NCBI GenBank assembly: GCA_963707875.1
Contig: CAVPRU010000001.1
Span: 1,240,001-1,304,000, forward strand
Direction of reading: 5' to 3'
DNA length: 64,000 nucleotides
Origin: SZUA-320 sp963707875
GTDB lineage: Bacteria > Gemmatimonadota > Gemmatimonadetes > Gemmatimonadales > GWC2-71-9
A program made the position numbers and the translations under genes. Shown piece by piece: positions 55,890 to 64,000 of this stretch (positions within the stretch are counted from its first letter, which is position 1; every line of letters starts with the position of its first letter). A model generated the notes under the pieces. That model did not search any database and was not told the origin of the DNA. It saw nothing but the letters and a program-made list of their open reading frames with translations.

Positions 55890-58430
55890 ATGCGTGTCGC
55901 CTCTCTTTTCCGCAGGTTGGCACTTGCCGGTGCCCTCGCCGTCGGAGCCCTGCTCGGCATTCCGCAGGTAGTCCTGGCGCAGGAAACCGGCGCCGTCTCC
56001 GGTACGGTCACCCGCTCCGATGATGGCTCCGCCCTTTCGGGGGTGAGCATCTCGGTGCAGGGGACTGGAATCGTGGCCGTCACCAACACCAAGGGTCGGT
56101 ACACGATCCCCCGAGTTCCCGCAGGCGCCCAGACACTGATCTTCCGATGGCTCGGCTACAACCCCAATTCGATCGAGGTTACCATCACCGCCGGGGGAAC
56201 CGCGACGGTCGATGCGGCCCTCCAGGCTGCCCCGATCCAACTCTCGGAGATCGTCGTGTCGGGCGTCTCCAAGGCCCCGGAGCGGGTCACCCTGGCGCCG
56301 TCTGCCGTCTCCTCGATCGACCCGCGGGTGATGCAGTCCGCCAGCATTTCCGGTCAGGCGGCAATGGTGCTCCGGGATGTCCCGGGCGTGGACCTGGGTC
56401 AGAGCGGAGTCCACGACTTCAACGTCAACGCCCGCGGGTTCAACTCCTCCCTCAACCGGCGCGTCCTGGTCCTTCAGGACGGCCGGGACCTCTCGATCGC
56501 CTTCCTCCAGTCCCAGGAGTGGACAGCTCTCGCGATGCCGAGTGAGGACTTCACCAAGGTGGAGTTCGTCAGCGGCCCGGGCTCGGCGCTATACGGCGCC
56601 AACGCCTACAACGGCGTCCTCGACATCAACACCCCCTCGGCCCGGGAGGTGGTTGGCACCAAGGTCTCCCTCGGCGGCGGCACCCTGGAGACCTTCCGGG
56701 GTGACCTCCGGCACGCTGGCGTGCTGTACGGTGGCCGGCTCGGTTACCGGCTGAACGGTGGGTACACCAGCAGCGACACCTGGAGCCGGTCGAGGACCTA
56801 CACCGACCTGAGTTCCCTCCGGAAGGAGTACGGGCCGTACACCGACAGCCTGCCTCCGCTCACCCGGGAAGTGGTGCCGCTCAAGGGCCAGACCAAGGAT
56901 GCCGCCACCGGCGCCCCGCTGGGCGATCGTGACCCGATCACCAGCTACTACGGCAGCGGCCGGCTGGACTACTACCTGGACGATGGCTCGATCATCACCG
57001 GCGAGTCTGGATTCGCGCGAGTGGAGAATGAGGTGTTCGTGACCGGCATCGGCCGAGTCCAGGTCACCGGCGCGACCCGGCCCTACGCTCGACTGGGCTG
57101 GTCGGCCGAGAAGTTCAACGTGATGGCCTACTGGAACGGCCGGAAGACCAACGACCCGCAGGTCGCTTTGGCCTCCGGTGCCAACCTGCTGGAGACGTCC
57201 AACGTCTTCCACGTCGAGGGCCAGGGCAATGCCACGTTCGAGGACGGCCGGGGCCAGTTCGTGTACGGAGCTTCAGTCCGGAACACCAACGTCAACACCT
57301 CCGGCACGCTCATGCTCCCCGTGAACGACGACCGGAGCGACTACTCCTATGCGGGGTTCGCCCAGGCCTCCTATGACCTGAGCGACATCGTCCGCCTGGT
57401 GGTGGCCGGCCGGATGGACTTCAACAGCCTGATCACCCCCCAGTTTTCGCCCAAGGCGGCGCTGGTGGTGAGCCCCAATGCAAACCACTCCTTCCGGTTC
57501 ACCTTCAACCGGGCGTTCCAAACCCCGAACTACTCGGAGTACTACCTCCGGGTGGCCGCGGGCGCCCCGGCCAACTTCCTGGCCCTCGAGGCGGGGATGC
57601 GCGCTTCGGCCCTGGGGCCGGCTTTGGCGGGCGTGCCGCAAGGTGAGTTGTTCACCAACTCGGCGGCGGTGCCGGTCTGGGCCCGGGGCAACGCCAAGCT
57701 CGATGTCGAGAAGACCACCGGCTGGGAGGTCGGCTATCGGGGCGACCTGTCCAGCAAGGTTTGGGTGACGGTCGACGCCTTCTACAACAGCCTGTCGAAC
57801 TTCGTCACCGACCTGCTGCCCGGGGTCAACCCGGCCTTCCCGTTCTGGAAGGCGCCAACGGCGGTGCCGTCTGCCTTCCGAAGCGCCCTGGAGAACGCCG
57901 TCAAAGGCGCCCTGCTGGCCAGCCCGGCCACCCGCACCGCGGGTCTGGGTCTGACCCGCACCGAAGACGGCAAGACCGGGATCGTGGTGACCTACGCCAA
58001 CGCCGGTTCCGCCAAGATGTGGGGCACCAACGTGGGGGCCGGGGTTCAGCTGGCCGATGAGATCCGGGCCGACGGCTATCTGTCGCTGTTCGCCTACTCG
58101 GTGGACGAGGACCAGATCGCCGCCGGAGACAAGCTCCTGGCAAACACCCCGAAATGGCGGACCCGATTGGCCCTGAGCTACAACGGGCGCACTGGCCTGG
58201 ATGCCCGGGCCGGGATCCGCACTTCCAGCGCGTTCCCGTGGGCGGCCGGCGCGTTTGCCGGCTGGATCGAATCCGGCACCATCTTCGACGCCGACCTGGG
58301 CTACCGGATCAGCAACAACCTCCGGGCCTACGTTTCCGGCCAGAACGTGTTCGACAAGCAGTGGTTCAGCATCTACGGCGGCTCGGTCAACGGGTCCCGG
58401 ATTCTCGGCGGCATTACCGCCAACTTCTGA
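55890..58430 (+). CDS. TonB-dependent outer-membrane receptor
   Basis: 846 residues. Signal peptide to LAQE, a carboxypeptidase-regulatory-like beta-sandwich (about 30-110, GAVSGTVTRSDDGSALSGVS), a plug with VLRDVPGVDLGQSGVHDFNV then GPGSALYGANAYNGVLDINT, and a barrel ending FDKQWFSIYGGSVNGSRILG then GGITANF. The terminal Phe suits BAM-assisted insertion. Position next to nos might mean copper uptake, but the ligand is not visible. Confidence 0.92.
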   Translation: MRVASLFRRLALAGALAVGALLGIPQVVLAQETGAVSGTVTRSDDGSALSGVSISVQGTGIVAVTNTKGRYTIPRVPAGAQTLIFRWLGYNPNSIEVTITAGGTATVDAALQAAPIQLSEIVVSGVSKAPERVTLAPSAVSSIDPRVMQSASISGQAAMVLRDVPGVDLGQSGVHDFNVNARGFNSSLNRRVLVLQDGRDLSIAFLQSQEWTALAMPSEDFTKVEFVSGPGSALYGANAYNGVLDINTPSAREVVGTKVSLGGGTLETFRGDLRHAGVLYGGRLGYRLNGGYTSSDTWSRSRTYTDLSSLRKEYGPYTDSLPPLTREVVPLKGQTKDAATGAPLGDRDPITSYYGSGRLDYYLDDGSIITGESGFARVENEVFVTGIGRVQVTGATRPYARLGWSAEKFNVMAYWNGRKTNDPQVALASGANLLETSNVFHVEGQGNATFEDGRGQFVYGASVRNTNVNTSGTLMLPVNDDRSDYSYAGFAQASYDLSDIVRLVVAGRMDFNSLITPQFSPKAALVVSPNANHSFRFTFNRAFQTPNYSEYYLRVAAGAPANFLALEAGMRASALGPALAGVPQGELFTNSAAVPVWARGNAKLDVEKTTGWEVGYRGDLSSKVWVTVDAFYNSLSNFVTDLLPGVNPAFPFWKAPTAVPSAFRSALENAVKGALLASPATRTAGLGLTRTEDGKTGIVVTYANAGSAKMWGTNVGAGVQLADEIRADGYLSLFAYSVDEDQIAAGDKLLANTPKWRTRLALSYNGRTGLDARAGIRTSSAFPWAAGAFAGWIESGTIFDADLGYRISNNLRAYVSGQNVFDKQWFSIYGGSVNGSRILGGITANF

Positions 58431-58451
58431 TCGCGGTCAGCTTCCGACACC

Positions 58452-58484
58452 AACGCCCGGCCAAATGACCGGGCGTTTGTGTTT
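58452..58484 (+). terminator. Rho-independent terminator after the TonB-dependent receptor
   Basis: A perfect 9-bp hairpin AACGCCCGG / CCGGGCGTT (58452-58460 and 58469-58477) with an 8-base loop is followed by TGTGTTT, 22 bases after the receptor stop. It could also serve the convergent peptidase gene. Confidence 0.85.
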
Positions 58485-58500
58485 CCCCCACCCCCCACCC

Positions 58501-59640
58501 TCAGGGAACGATGCCATGGCGCCGGAGGATCTCCCGGACCCGATCGAGCGGGATCGCCTCGGCCCGACCGAACCGGCTGGTGACCGTGGTCGCCATGAAG
58601 AGCGAATTGTAGATCGCCTCCTCGGTACTCTCCACCACCGCCTGAAACAGACCGGACATCTCATCATTGGGCAGTTCCGCGACTGACCTCGGCCCGGTTC
58701 CCGCCATTCGGCGGACCGCCGCTGCCGTCGAGAACGAGATGACGTAGTCCCCCGATCCGTTGGAGGCGGAGGAACCGGTCCGCCCCAGTCCCAGCATCCC
58801 CCGGGCCGCCAGCCGGCCCAGGTTCCGGTCTGACAAGGGGGCGTCGGTCGCCACCACGATGATGATCGAGCCGTCACCGGCACTGTCGGTGGCGCCCCGG
58901 AAGGCATAGCGGCCAAGTTCCCGACCGACCGGCGCGCCGAGCACCTGCAGCACTCCACCGAAGTTGCTCTGCACCAGCACCCCCACCGACCAGCCGCCAA
59001 GCCTGGCGGGCAGTTTCCGGGAGGCGGTACCGATCCCGCCCTTCCAGCCGAACGCCTGGGTCCCGGTCCCGGCCCCCACACTGCCCTCCGGCACCGGACC
59101 CGATGCAGCCCCCTCCAGGGCCTGGCGTACCGCGGCGGGTGAAATCGGTCGGCTCCGGATCGCGTTCAGCCCGCCGTCGTTGGTCTCGCCCACGACGGGG
59201 TTGATCGAACGGACGGCCTCCATCCCGGGCTGGGCCAGGAGCCACTCCGTCATCGCGTCGGCGACCTTCCAGACGCAGAGGGTGCAACTGAGCAGAATGG
59301 GGGTTTCCAGTTCCCCCAGCTCCTGCAGCTGGGTGGCACCGATCAGCTTGCCGAACCCGTTCCCCACATGGAGGGCGGCCGGCACCCGCTCGAAGAACAG
59401 GTTTCCGGCGTGAGGCCGGATCGCCGTGACTCCGGTCCGGACGGAGTCCCCCTCGAGGATCGTGGTGTGACCCACCAGGACCCCGGGGACGTCGGTAATC
59501 GCGTTCCAGGGACCCGGTTGAAACACCCCCGGACGCACCCCGAGATCCCGGGCCCGGACCTGGCCTGAGACCCACCCCGGAAGGAGGCAAAGGCCGGCCA
59601 GGACAGCCGCGAGATGTGCACGAGGACCGGCATGTGGCAT
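58501..59640 (-). CDS. P1-family (DmpA/S58) aminopeptidase
   Basis: 379 residues with a signal peptide (LAAVLAGLCLLPGWVSGQ). The family's self-cleavage site PEGSVGAGTGTQAF has the nucleophile Ser after Gly. VVGETNDGGLNAIRS is also typical. These N-terminal nucleophile enzymes are often D-stereospecific aminopeptidases or beta-peptidases. Export to the periplasm is inferred from the signal. Confidence 0.9.
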   Translation of the reverse strand: MPHAGPRAHLAAVLAGLCLLPGWVSGQVRARDLGVRPGVFQPGPWNAITDVPGVLVGHTTILEGDSVRTGVTAIRPHAGNLFFERVPAALHVGNGFGKLIGATQLQELGELETPILLSCTLCVWKVADAMTEWLLAQPGMEAVRSINPVVGETNDGGLNAIRSRPISPAAVRQALEGAASGPVPEGSVGAGTGTQAFGWKGGIGTASRKLPARLGGWSVGVLVQSNFGGVLQVLGAPVGRELGRYAFRGATDSAGDGSIIIVVATDAPLSDRNLGRLAARGMLGLGRTGSSASNGSGDYVISFSTAAAVRRMAGTGPRSVAELPNDEMSGLFQAVVESTEEAIYNSLFMATTVTSRFGRAEAIPLDRVREILRRHGIVP

Positions 59641-59849
59641 CGGAAGCGGGCTCCATGGAAGAGGGCCATCGGTACCCCAGGACTCCGGGTCGTGAGCCCT
59701 ATCTCTTTATCAGACAGTAACTTATACTTGATCGATTCGGCCGTACCACACGCGGTGCGCGCTGGCCACAGTGGCGTGAAGCTTGCCCTTCCGGGGACCA
59801 CCAGCGCATCCGAACGCCTCGGATCGTCTGGCAGGAGGTCCACATCACG

Positions 59850-61034
59850 ATGAAAGCTGTGCCAGACCACCGCCCTGCCGCCGGGGAACGGTTCCGGGTT
59901 GCCCTGGTACTCGGGACCCGTCCGGAAGCTATCAAGATGGCGCCGGTGATCCGAGCGTTGGGCCGGCGTGCCCAGTACTTCGAGCCGGTGGTGATCGCCA
60001 CCTCCCAGCACCGGGAGATGCTCACCCAGGCCATGGCGGCGATGGAGATCAGTCCGGACATCGATCTCGGCCTCACCCATGCCAACCGGACCCTGGCCGA
60101 GTTCACCGCGAACGCCCTGCTGGCGCTGACCCAGTGCTTTGCCGACATCCGGCCTGACCTGCTGCTGGTGCAGGGGGACACCTCGACGGTGGTCTCTGCC
60201 GTGCTGGCGGCGTTCTACCAGAGCATCCCGATCGGACACGTGGAGGCGGGCCTCCGCTCCGGCGACATGCGCCGACCGTTCCCCGAGGAAGCCAATCGCC
60301 GGCTGGCCGGCATCGCCGCTGATCTCCACTTCGCCCCTACCATCGGGGCCCGCGACAACCTGCTCCGCGAGGGCGTGAAGCCCGCCGACATTCATGTGAC
60401 CGGCAACACCGTGGTGGACGCGCTCCAGGCGATTCCGCCACGGGTCCGGTTCGATGAGGTCGGGCTGGAAGCGGTGTCGTGGTCCGCTCGCCGGGTGCTC
60501 CTGGTGACTGTCCACCGGCGGGAGAATCTGGGTGACGACCTGCGCGATCTCTGCCGAGCCTTCCGCCGGATTCTCGAACGGCATGACGATGTCGAGATCG
60601 TCTTTCCCGTCCACCTCAATCCGAAGGTCCGCGAGATTGTCTTTGCCGAGTTGCGTGAATCCGACCGGATCCATCTCTTTGACCCGCTTTCCTACCCCGA
60701 TTTGCTTGAGGTCATGCGCCGGTCGTATCTGATCCTGAGCGACTCCGGTGGCATTCAGGAGGAGGCGCCGGCCTTCCGGAAGCCGATTCTGATTCTCCGA
60801 ACCGTCACCGAGCGACCTGAAGTGATCGAGTCAGGCTTCGGCCGCCTGGTCGGCACCGACATCGACCTCGTCACGGCCACGGTCGGGACCCTGCTCGATG
60901 ACCCGGCCGCCTATCAGCGGATGGTGTCCGGCAGCAACCCGTTTGGCGATGGCCGGGCCGCGGAGCGAATCGTCGAGGTGATCGAGCGACGCTTCGGGCT
61001 CTCGGCCCCTGCCTCGTTGGCGGTTGGGGCATGA
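59850..61034 (+). CDS. wecB: UDP-N-acetylglucosamine 2-epimerase (WecB-like)
   Basis: 394 residues. LGTRPEAIKMAPVIRALG, HVEAGLRSGDM..PFPEEANRR, VTVHRRENLG and SDSGGIQEEAP are the hallmarks. It makes UDP-ManNAc for cell-surface polysaccharide. About 200 bases upstream hold the probable promoter. It overlaps the next gene by four bases. Confidence 0.93.
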   Translation: MKAVPDHRPAAGERFRVALVLGTRPEAIKMAPVIRALGRRAQYFEPVVIATSQHREMLTQAMAAMEISPDIDLGLTHANRTLAEFTANALLALTQCFADIRPDLLLVQGDTSTVVSAVLAAFYQSIPIGHVEAGLRSGDMRRPFPEEANRRLAGIAADLHFAPTIGARDNLLREGVKPADIHVTGNTVVDALQAIPPRVRFDEVGLEAVSWSARRVLLVTVHRRENLGDDLRDLCRAFRRILERHDDVEIVFPVHLNPKVREIVFAELRESDRIHLFDPLSYPDLLEVMRRSYLILSDSGGIQEEAPAFRKPILILRTVTERPEVIESGFGRLVGTDIDLVTATVGTLLDDPAAYQRMVSGSNPFGDGRAAERIVEVIERRFGLSAPASLAVGA

Positions 61035-61818
61035 CCCTCCACCGGATGGCCCTGTGGGGTGCCCTTGGCGTCACGCCGGCTCTTCCCGCTCGGGCGCAGC
61101 AGCCCACGGGTCCGGCCGGGTGGGTTCAGGCCGAGGGGTATTACCACACGGTCAGCAACGACTTCGGAGACTGGAAGGGACTGGGTCTGCAACTCCACGC
61201 CCCGGTGGGAAGCCGGACTGTCTGGGATCTCACCGGTCTGGTCCAGGAGGCGTTCCGTGACCAGGGCGTCTGGCTCGGGGCTGGCAATCGGTATCAATTC
61301 CATCGCGACTGGTTCAGCTATGTCGCCGTCGGCGGCGGCACCGGCCAGTACCACCTCCCGGACCTGCGCACCGACCTCACCATCGGCAAGTCCTGGCTCG
61401 ATCGGAGGAACCTGGTCACCCTGGTGAGCGGCACCTACGTCAAGGCCAAGCGGGGCTATTCCGACGTGGCGCGTGCAGGGCAGCTCGGTGGTCTACCTGC
61501 CTGGCGTGGCGATCGAGGCCGGAGGCCGGATCAACTGGAGCTACCCGAACGCGGTCAGCTCCGGTCGCGGGTTCGCGGCGGTCACGGTCGGTCGGGAACG
61601 GCATCGGGTCATCGTGCTCCGCGGCAGCGGAGGCGGAGAGGGTTACCAATTGACAGGGACCGGCCAGACCGAACGCCTGTTCACCAGCTGGGAGGGTTCG
61701 ATCGCCTGGCGGGAGTGGGTCAGCCAGAGCGTCGGGGCTGGTCGGTCGGGTCGAGTATTATGACAATCCGTTCTACGCCCGCACAGGACTGACGCTCGGT
61801 GTATTCCGGCACTGGTAA
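61031..61818 (+). CDS. YaiO-like outer-membrane beta-barrel protein (frameshifted)
   Basis: Starts MTLHRMALWGALGVTPALPA, then GYYHTVSNDFGDWKGLGLQL and NRYQFHRDWFSYVAVGGGTG, the YaiO barrel pattern. Shifts near 61475 (into VVYLPGVAIEAGGRINWSYP) and 61735 (into EYYDNPFYARTGLTLGVFRH) are needed to reach a terminal aromatic residue. Such barrels accompany exopolysaccharide glycosyltransferases. Confidence 0.7.
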
Positions 61819-61903
61819 CGACCCGGTCCTCGGCCCGGCCTTCCGGCTGGCCCAGCTCCGCCTCCGCGGAGCGCAGGGGGGAATCATCCGGAAGCACCGG
61901 TCC

Positions 61904-62638
61904 ATGGTGCAGCTGGAATGGACCCCCCGCCGGGCGATCCGCGCTGCGGTGCTGTCGCTGTTCGGCTTCTTGAGCGTGCTGGCGCTGCTTCCGGTGCTGG
62001 GCCGGCTCTGGGGTCAGGGCATGGGTTGGATCCTGCCGCGCCTGGACCTGCCGGTTGAGCTGGGATGGCATCGGGTCGGGATCGCGACCCTGTTCGACAT
62101 CGAAGTGCCCTACCCCATGCTCGACGGGCCGTGGCCCGGCACGCCGCACCTGCTCGGCGTCGGGATCGGCACCGCCGCGATCCTGGCCCTGTCGTTCCTG
62201 CTCCCGTCCCGGTTCCTGCCGGCCCGCTACTTCCTCCGGTTCGTCGCCGCGATCCAGACGGTCTCGCTCGGATTCTTCTTCTTTGCCACCCCGCCCTTCC
62301 CCTACCCCCTCCCGGGATACCTGGGCGGGTTGCTGACGGTCGGCATGGCGGTCCTGGCCCTGGTGCCGATCGCCCTGGGCTTCGGCTTCTACATCTTCGA
62401 TCACTCGCTGGGACGTCAGGTCCTCATCACCGTGCTGATCGTGGGTCACCTCGCGATCCTGCTGCCACTCCAGGGTCTGATTCACGCCTGGCTCATCCAC
62501 CATCTGTCGCTGGTGGTGCAGCCCACGCTCTTCTTCGTCTTCGGCCTCCTGGTCGAGGTGCTGGTGTTCGTGGCGCTGTATGGCTGGGCGATGAGCTGGT
62601 CAGGGTCGGAAATTCCCGCCGGAGGCGCACCTCGATGA
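61904..62638 (+). CDS. Polytopic membrane protein in the polysaccharide operon
   Basis: About 244 residues from the ATG at 61904 (MVQLEWTPRRAIRAAV); an upstream ATG would overlap the YaiO end. Seven or so hydrophobic helices (FGFLSVLALLPVL, TAAILALSFLLPS and others). Family not recognised. It overlaps the glycosyltransferase by four bases, implying a joint role in polymer export or lipid linkage. Confidence 0.65.
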   Translation: MVQLEWTPRRAIRAAVLSLFGFLSVLALLPVLGRLWGQGMGWILPRLDLPVELGWHRVGIATLFDIEVPYPMLDGPWPGTPHLLGVGIGTAAILALSFLLPSRFLPARYFLRFVAAIQTVSLGFFFFATPPFPYPLPGYLGGLLTVGMAVLALVPIALGFGFYIFDHSLGRQVLITVLIVGHLAILLPLQGLIHAWLIHHLSLVVQPTLFFVFGLLVEVLVFVALYGWAMSWSGSEIPAGGAPR

Positions 62639-63909
62639 TCGGCCAGGTGCTCGCCGTCCTGCTGTGGATCGTGGTGACGATTCTGGTCAGCTACACGCTC
62701 CGCCACTACGTCTTTACCCTGAACCGGGTGTTCGGCCGGTTCCGTCAGCCGTACGTGGACATCGGCATCGCCGATTGGCCCGAGGTGGCGGTCTTCGTCC
62801 CGGCCCACAATGAGGAACGGGTCATCGGCGGGATGCTGGATGCCCTGCTGGCCTCAGACTACCCGGCGGACCGGTTCCACATCATCCCGATCGATGATCG
62901 TTCCCAGGACGGGACCGGCGCGATCATCGACCAGTACGCGGCCCGACACCCCGACCGGGTCCGGCCGTTTCATCGAACCGAAGGCAAGCCGGGCAAGGCC
63001 GCCGCGCTGCTCGACGCCACCACACGTTCCACCGCCGAGATCTTCCTCGTCTTCGACGCCGACTACCTGCCGGGGCCGAACCTGCTCCGGCAGCTGGTCG
63101 CCCCGTTCTTCGACCCGGAGGTCGGCGCGGTGATGGGGCGGGTGGTACCCCACAACCTCAACCGCTCACTGCTGACCCGACTGCTCGACCTGGAGCGGGC
63201 CGGCGGTTATCAGGTCGACCAGCAGGCCCGGATGAACCTCCGCCTGATCCCGCAGTACGGCGGCACGGTTGGCGGTGTCCGGCGCACGGCACTCCTCGAC
63301 GCGGGGGACTGGGACAGCAATTCGCTCGCCGAGGATACTGACATCACCTACCGGCTGGTGTTGCGCGGCTGGGAGGTGGTCTACCAGAACCGGTCGGAAT
63401 GCTATGAGGAAGTTCCCGAAAACTGGCCGACCAGAATCCGGCAGATCCAGCGCTGGACCCGGGGCCACAACCAGTGCCTCCGGCGCTATGCCATTCCGCT
63501 GATCCGGAATCCCGGACATCTGCGGTGGGCCCAGGTTATCGACGGCATCCTGCTGCTCGGCGTCTTTGCCGTCGGGCCGGTGCTCCTGTTGGGCTGGGGT
63601 CTGGCGACCGCCCTCTACTTCATGGGCTACCCGATGCTCCAGGGGCTGCTGATTCTCTTCGCGGTCGCCAGCTACAGCACCCTCGGCAATTTTGCGGCCT
63701 TCTTCGAGGTTGCCACGGCGGCCCGGCTCGACGGTTCCCGGAACCGGATCCGGCTGCTGCCCTTCCTGGCCCTCGGCTTCCTGGTCAACCTCCTCGCCGT
63801 CTCCCGAGCGACCCTCTCGCGGGGCTCGTGGCAGGCGCCCGGCTCGGGGGGACCGAACTGGCACAAGACGGAGCGCTATCGGCTGGACGCCCCCGGGGGG
63901 AAACCATGA
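62635..63909 (+). CDS. Family-2 membrane glycosyltransferase
   Basis: 424 residues. One N-terminal helix, then a GT2 domain: VAVFVPAHNEERVIGGMLDA, DDRSQDGTGAI, LVFDADY, LAEDTDITYRL and the Q..RW motif QIQRWTRGHNQC. Three to four C-terminal helices follow. This is the processive cellulose/chitin/PNAG-synthase-like architecture. With wecB and a YaiO barrel it suggests synthesis and export of an amino-sugar polymer. Confidence 0.9.
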   Translation: MIGQVLAVLLWIVVTILVSYTLRHYVFTLNRVFGRFRQPYVDIGIADWPEVAVFVPAHNEERVIGGMLDALLASDYPADRFHIIPIDDRSQDGTGAIIDQYAARHPDRVRPFHRTEGKPGKAAALLDATTRSTAEIFLVFDADYLPGPNLLRQLVAPFFDPEVGAVMGRVVPHNLNRSLLTRLLDLERAGGYQVDQQARMNLRLIPQYGGTVGGVRRTALLDAGDWDSNSLAEDTDITYRLVLRGWEVVYQNRSECYEEVPENWPTRIRQIQRWTRGHNQCLRRYAIPLIRNPGHLRWAQVIDGILLLGVFAVGPVLLLGWGLATALYFMGYPMLQGLLILFAVASYSTLGNFAAFFEVATAARLDGSRNRIRLLPFLALGFLVNLLAVSRATLSRGSWQAPGSGGPNWHKTERYRLDAPGGKP

Positions 63910-64000
63910 ACCTCCCGGGATTCGCCGCGCTGCTCGGAGTGACGCTGGTCTGGACGGCGCTGCCGCTGATTCCGGCCCTGCGGGAGCTGTGGGCCCCAAG
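63906..64000 (+). CDS. Partial gene at the window end, same operon
   Basis: Starts at an ATG overlapping the glycosyltransferase stop (ATGA) and reads MNLPGFAALLGVTLVWTALP before the window ends. Hydrophobic N-terminus, so a signal peptide or membrane helix. No family can be assigned. Confidence 0.6.
   Translation, partial: MNLPGFAALLGVTLVWTALPLIPALRELWAP

Overview
The window is high-GC bacterial DNA with closely packed genes. Sec-exported (clade II type) NosZ, TonB-dependent receptors with carboxypeptidase-regulatory-like N-termini, C-terminal-Phe outer-membrane proteins and the overall codon style suggest a Gemmatimonadota-like organism. That placement is inference; the window has no rRNA or other marker gene. 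No tRNA, rRNA or CRISPR array was recognised.

Layout. (1) 0-18 kb, ordinary chromosome: an ArsR regulator, two sensor kinases with receiver domains, a tripartite RND efflux operon (outer-membrane factor, membrane-fusion protein, pump, small PII-like protein), a pirin, a VapBC-type toxin-antitoxin pair, thiC under a TPP riboswitch, an SDR, a small methyltransferase, msrA and a cysteine-synthase-like gene. (2) 18.0-30.8 kb, an integron: an IntI-type integrase (30823-29828, minus), an attI-like junction at its 3' end, and about nine cassettes on the same strand bounded by eight attC sites. The cassettes carry a DUF4177-like protein, an alpha/beta hydrolase, a two-gene restriction-modification system (PLD-family nuclease plus a double-headed methyltransferase), BrnTA, a gene-poor cassette with a BrnT relic, a SnoaL-like lipoprotein, a TIR-zinc-ribbon protein, a reversed HigBA with its own promoter, and a metallopeptidase lipoprotein cut off beside an IS remnant. 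One attC is split by an IS110/IS1111-type element. (3) 30.8-45.9 kb: a nitrate-respiration module (Rrf2 regulator, GAF/BTAD regulator, TDT transporter, narK, narI, narJ, narH, narG, narC, mobB, IS3 remnant) between two 286-bp direct repeats that are 99% identical. Recombination between them would restore an intI/DUF4442 divergent pair. (4) 45.7-54.4 kb: DUF4442, an NMO-like flavin oxidoreductase, two small four-helix membrane paralogues, and a complete nos cluster (cytochrome c, nosZ, membrane protein, nosL, nosD, nosF, nosY). (5) 54.5-64 kb: a BNR-repeat protein, a large TonB-dependent receptor, a P1-family peptidase, and the start of a polysaccharide operon (wecB, YaiO-like, membrane protein, family-2 glycosyltransferase).

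Together the nar and nos modules give nitrate reduction to nitrite and N2O reduction to N2. No nitrite or NO reductase is visible here. The integron cassettes look mostly defensive or stabilising (TIR, restriction-modification, two toxin-antitoxin systems).

Caution: narC, narJ, narI, narK, a nos membrane protein, nosD, the BNR protein and the YaiO-like gene each need one or more single-base frameshifts to read through, while narG, narH, nosZ and the RND pump are intact. This looks more like residual assembly indels than wholesale gene decay, but the sequence alone cannot decide.
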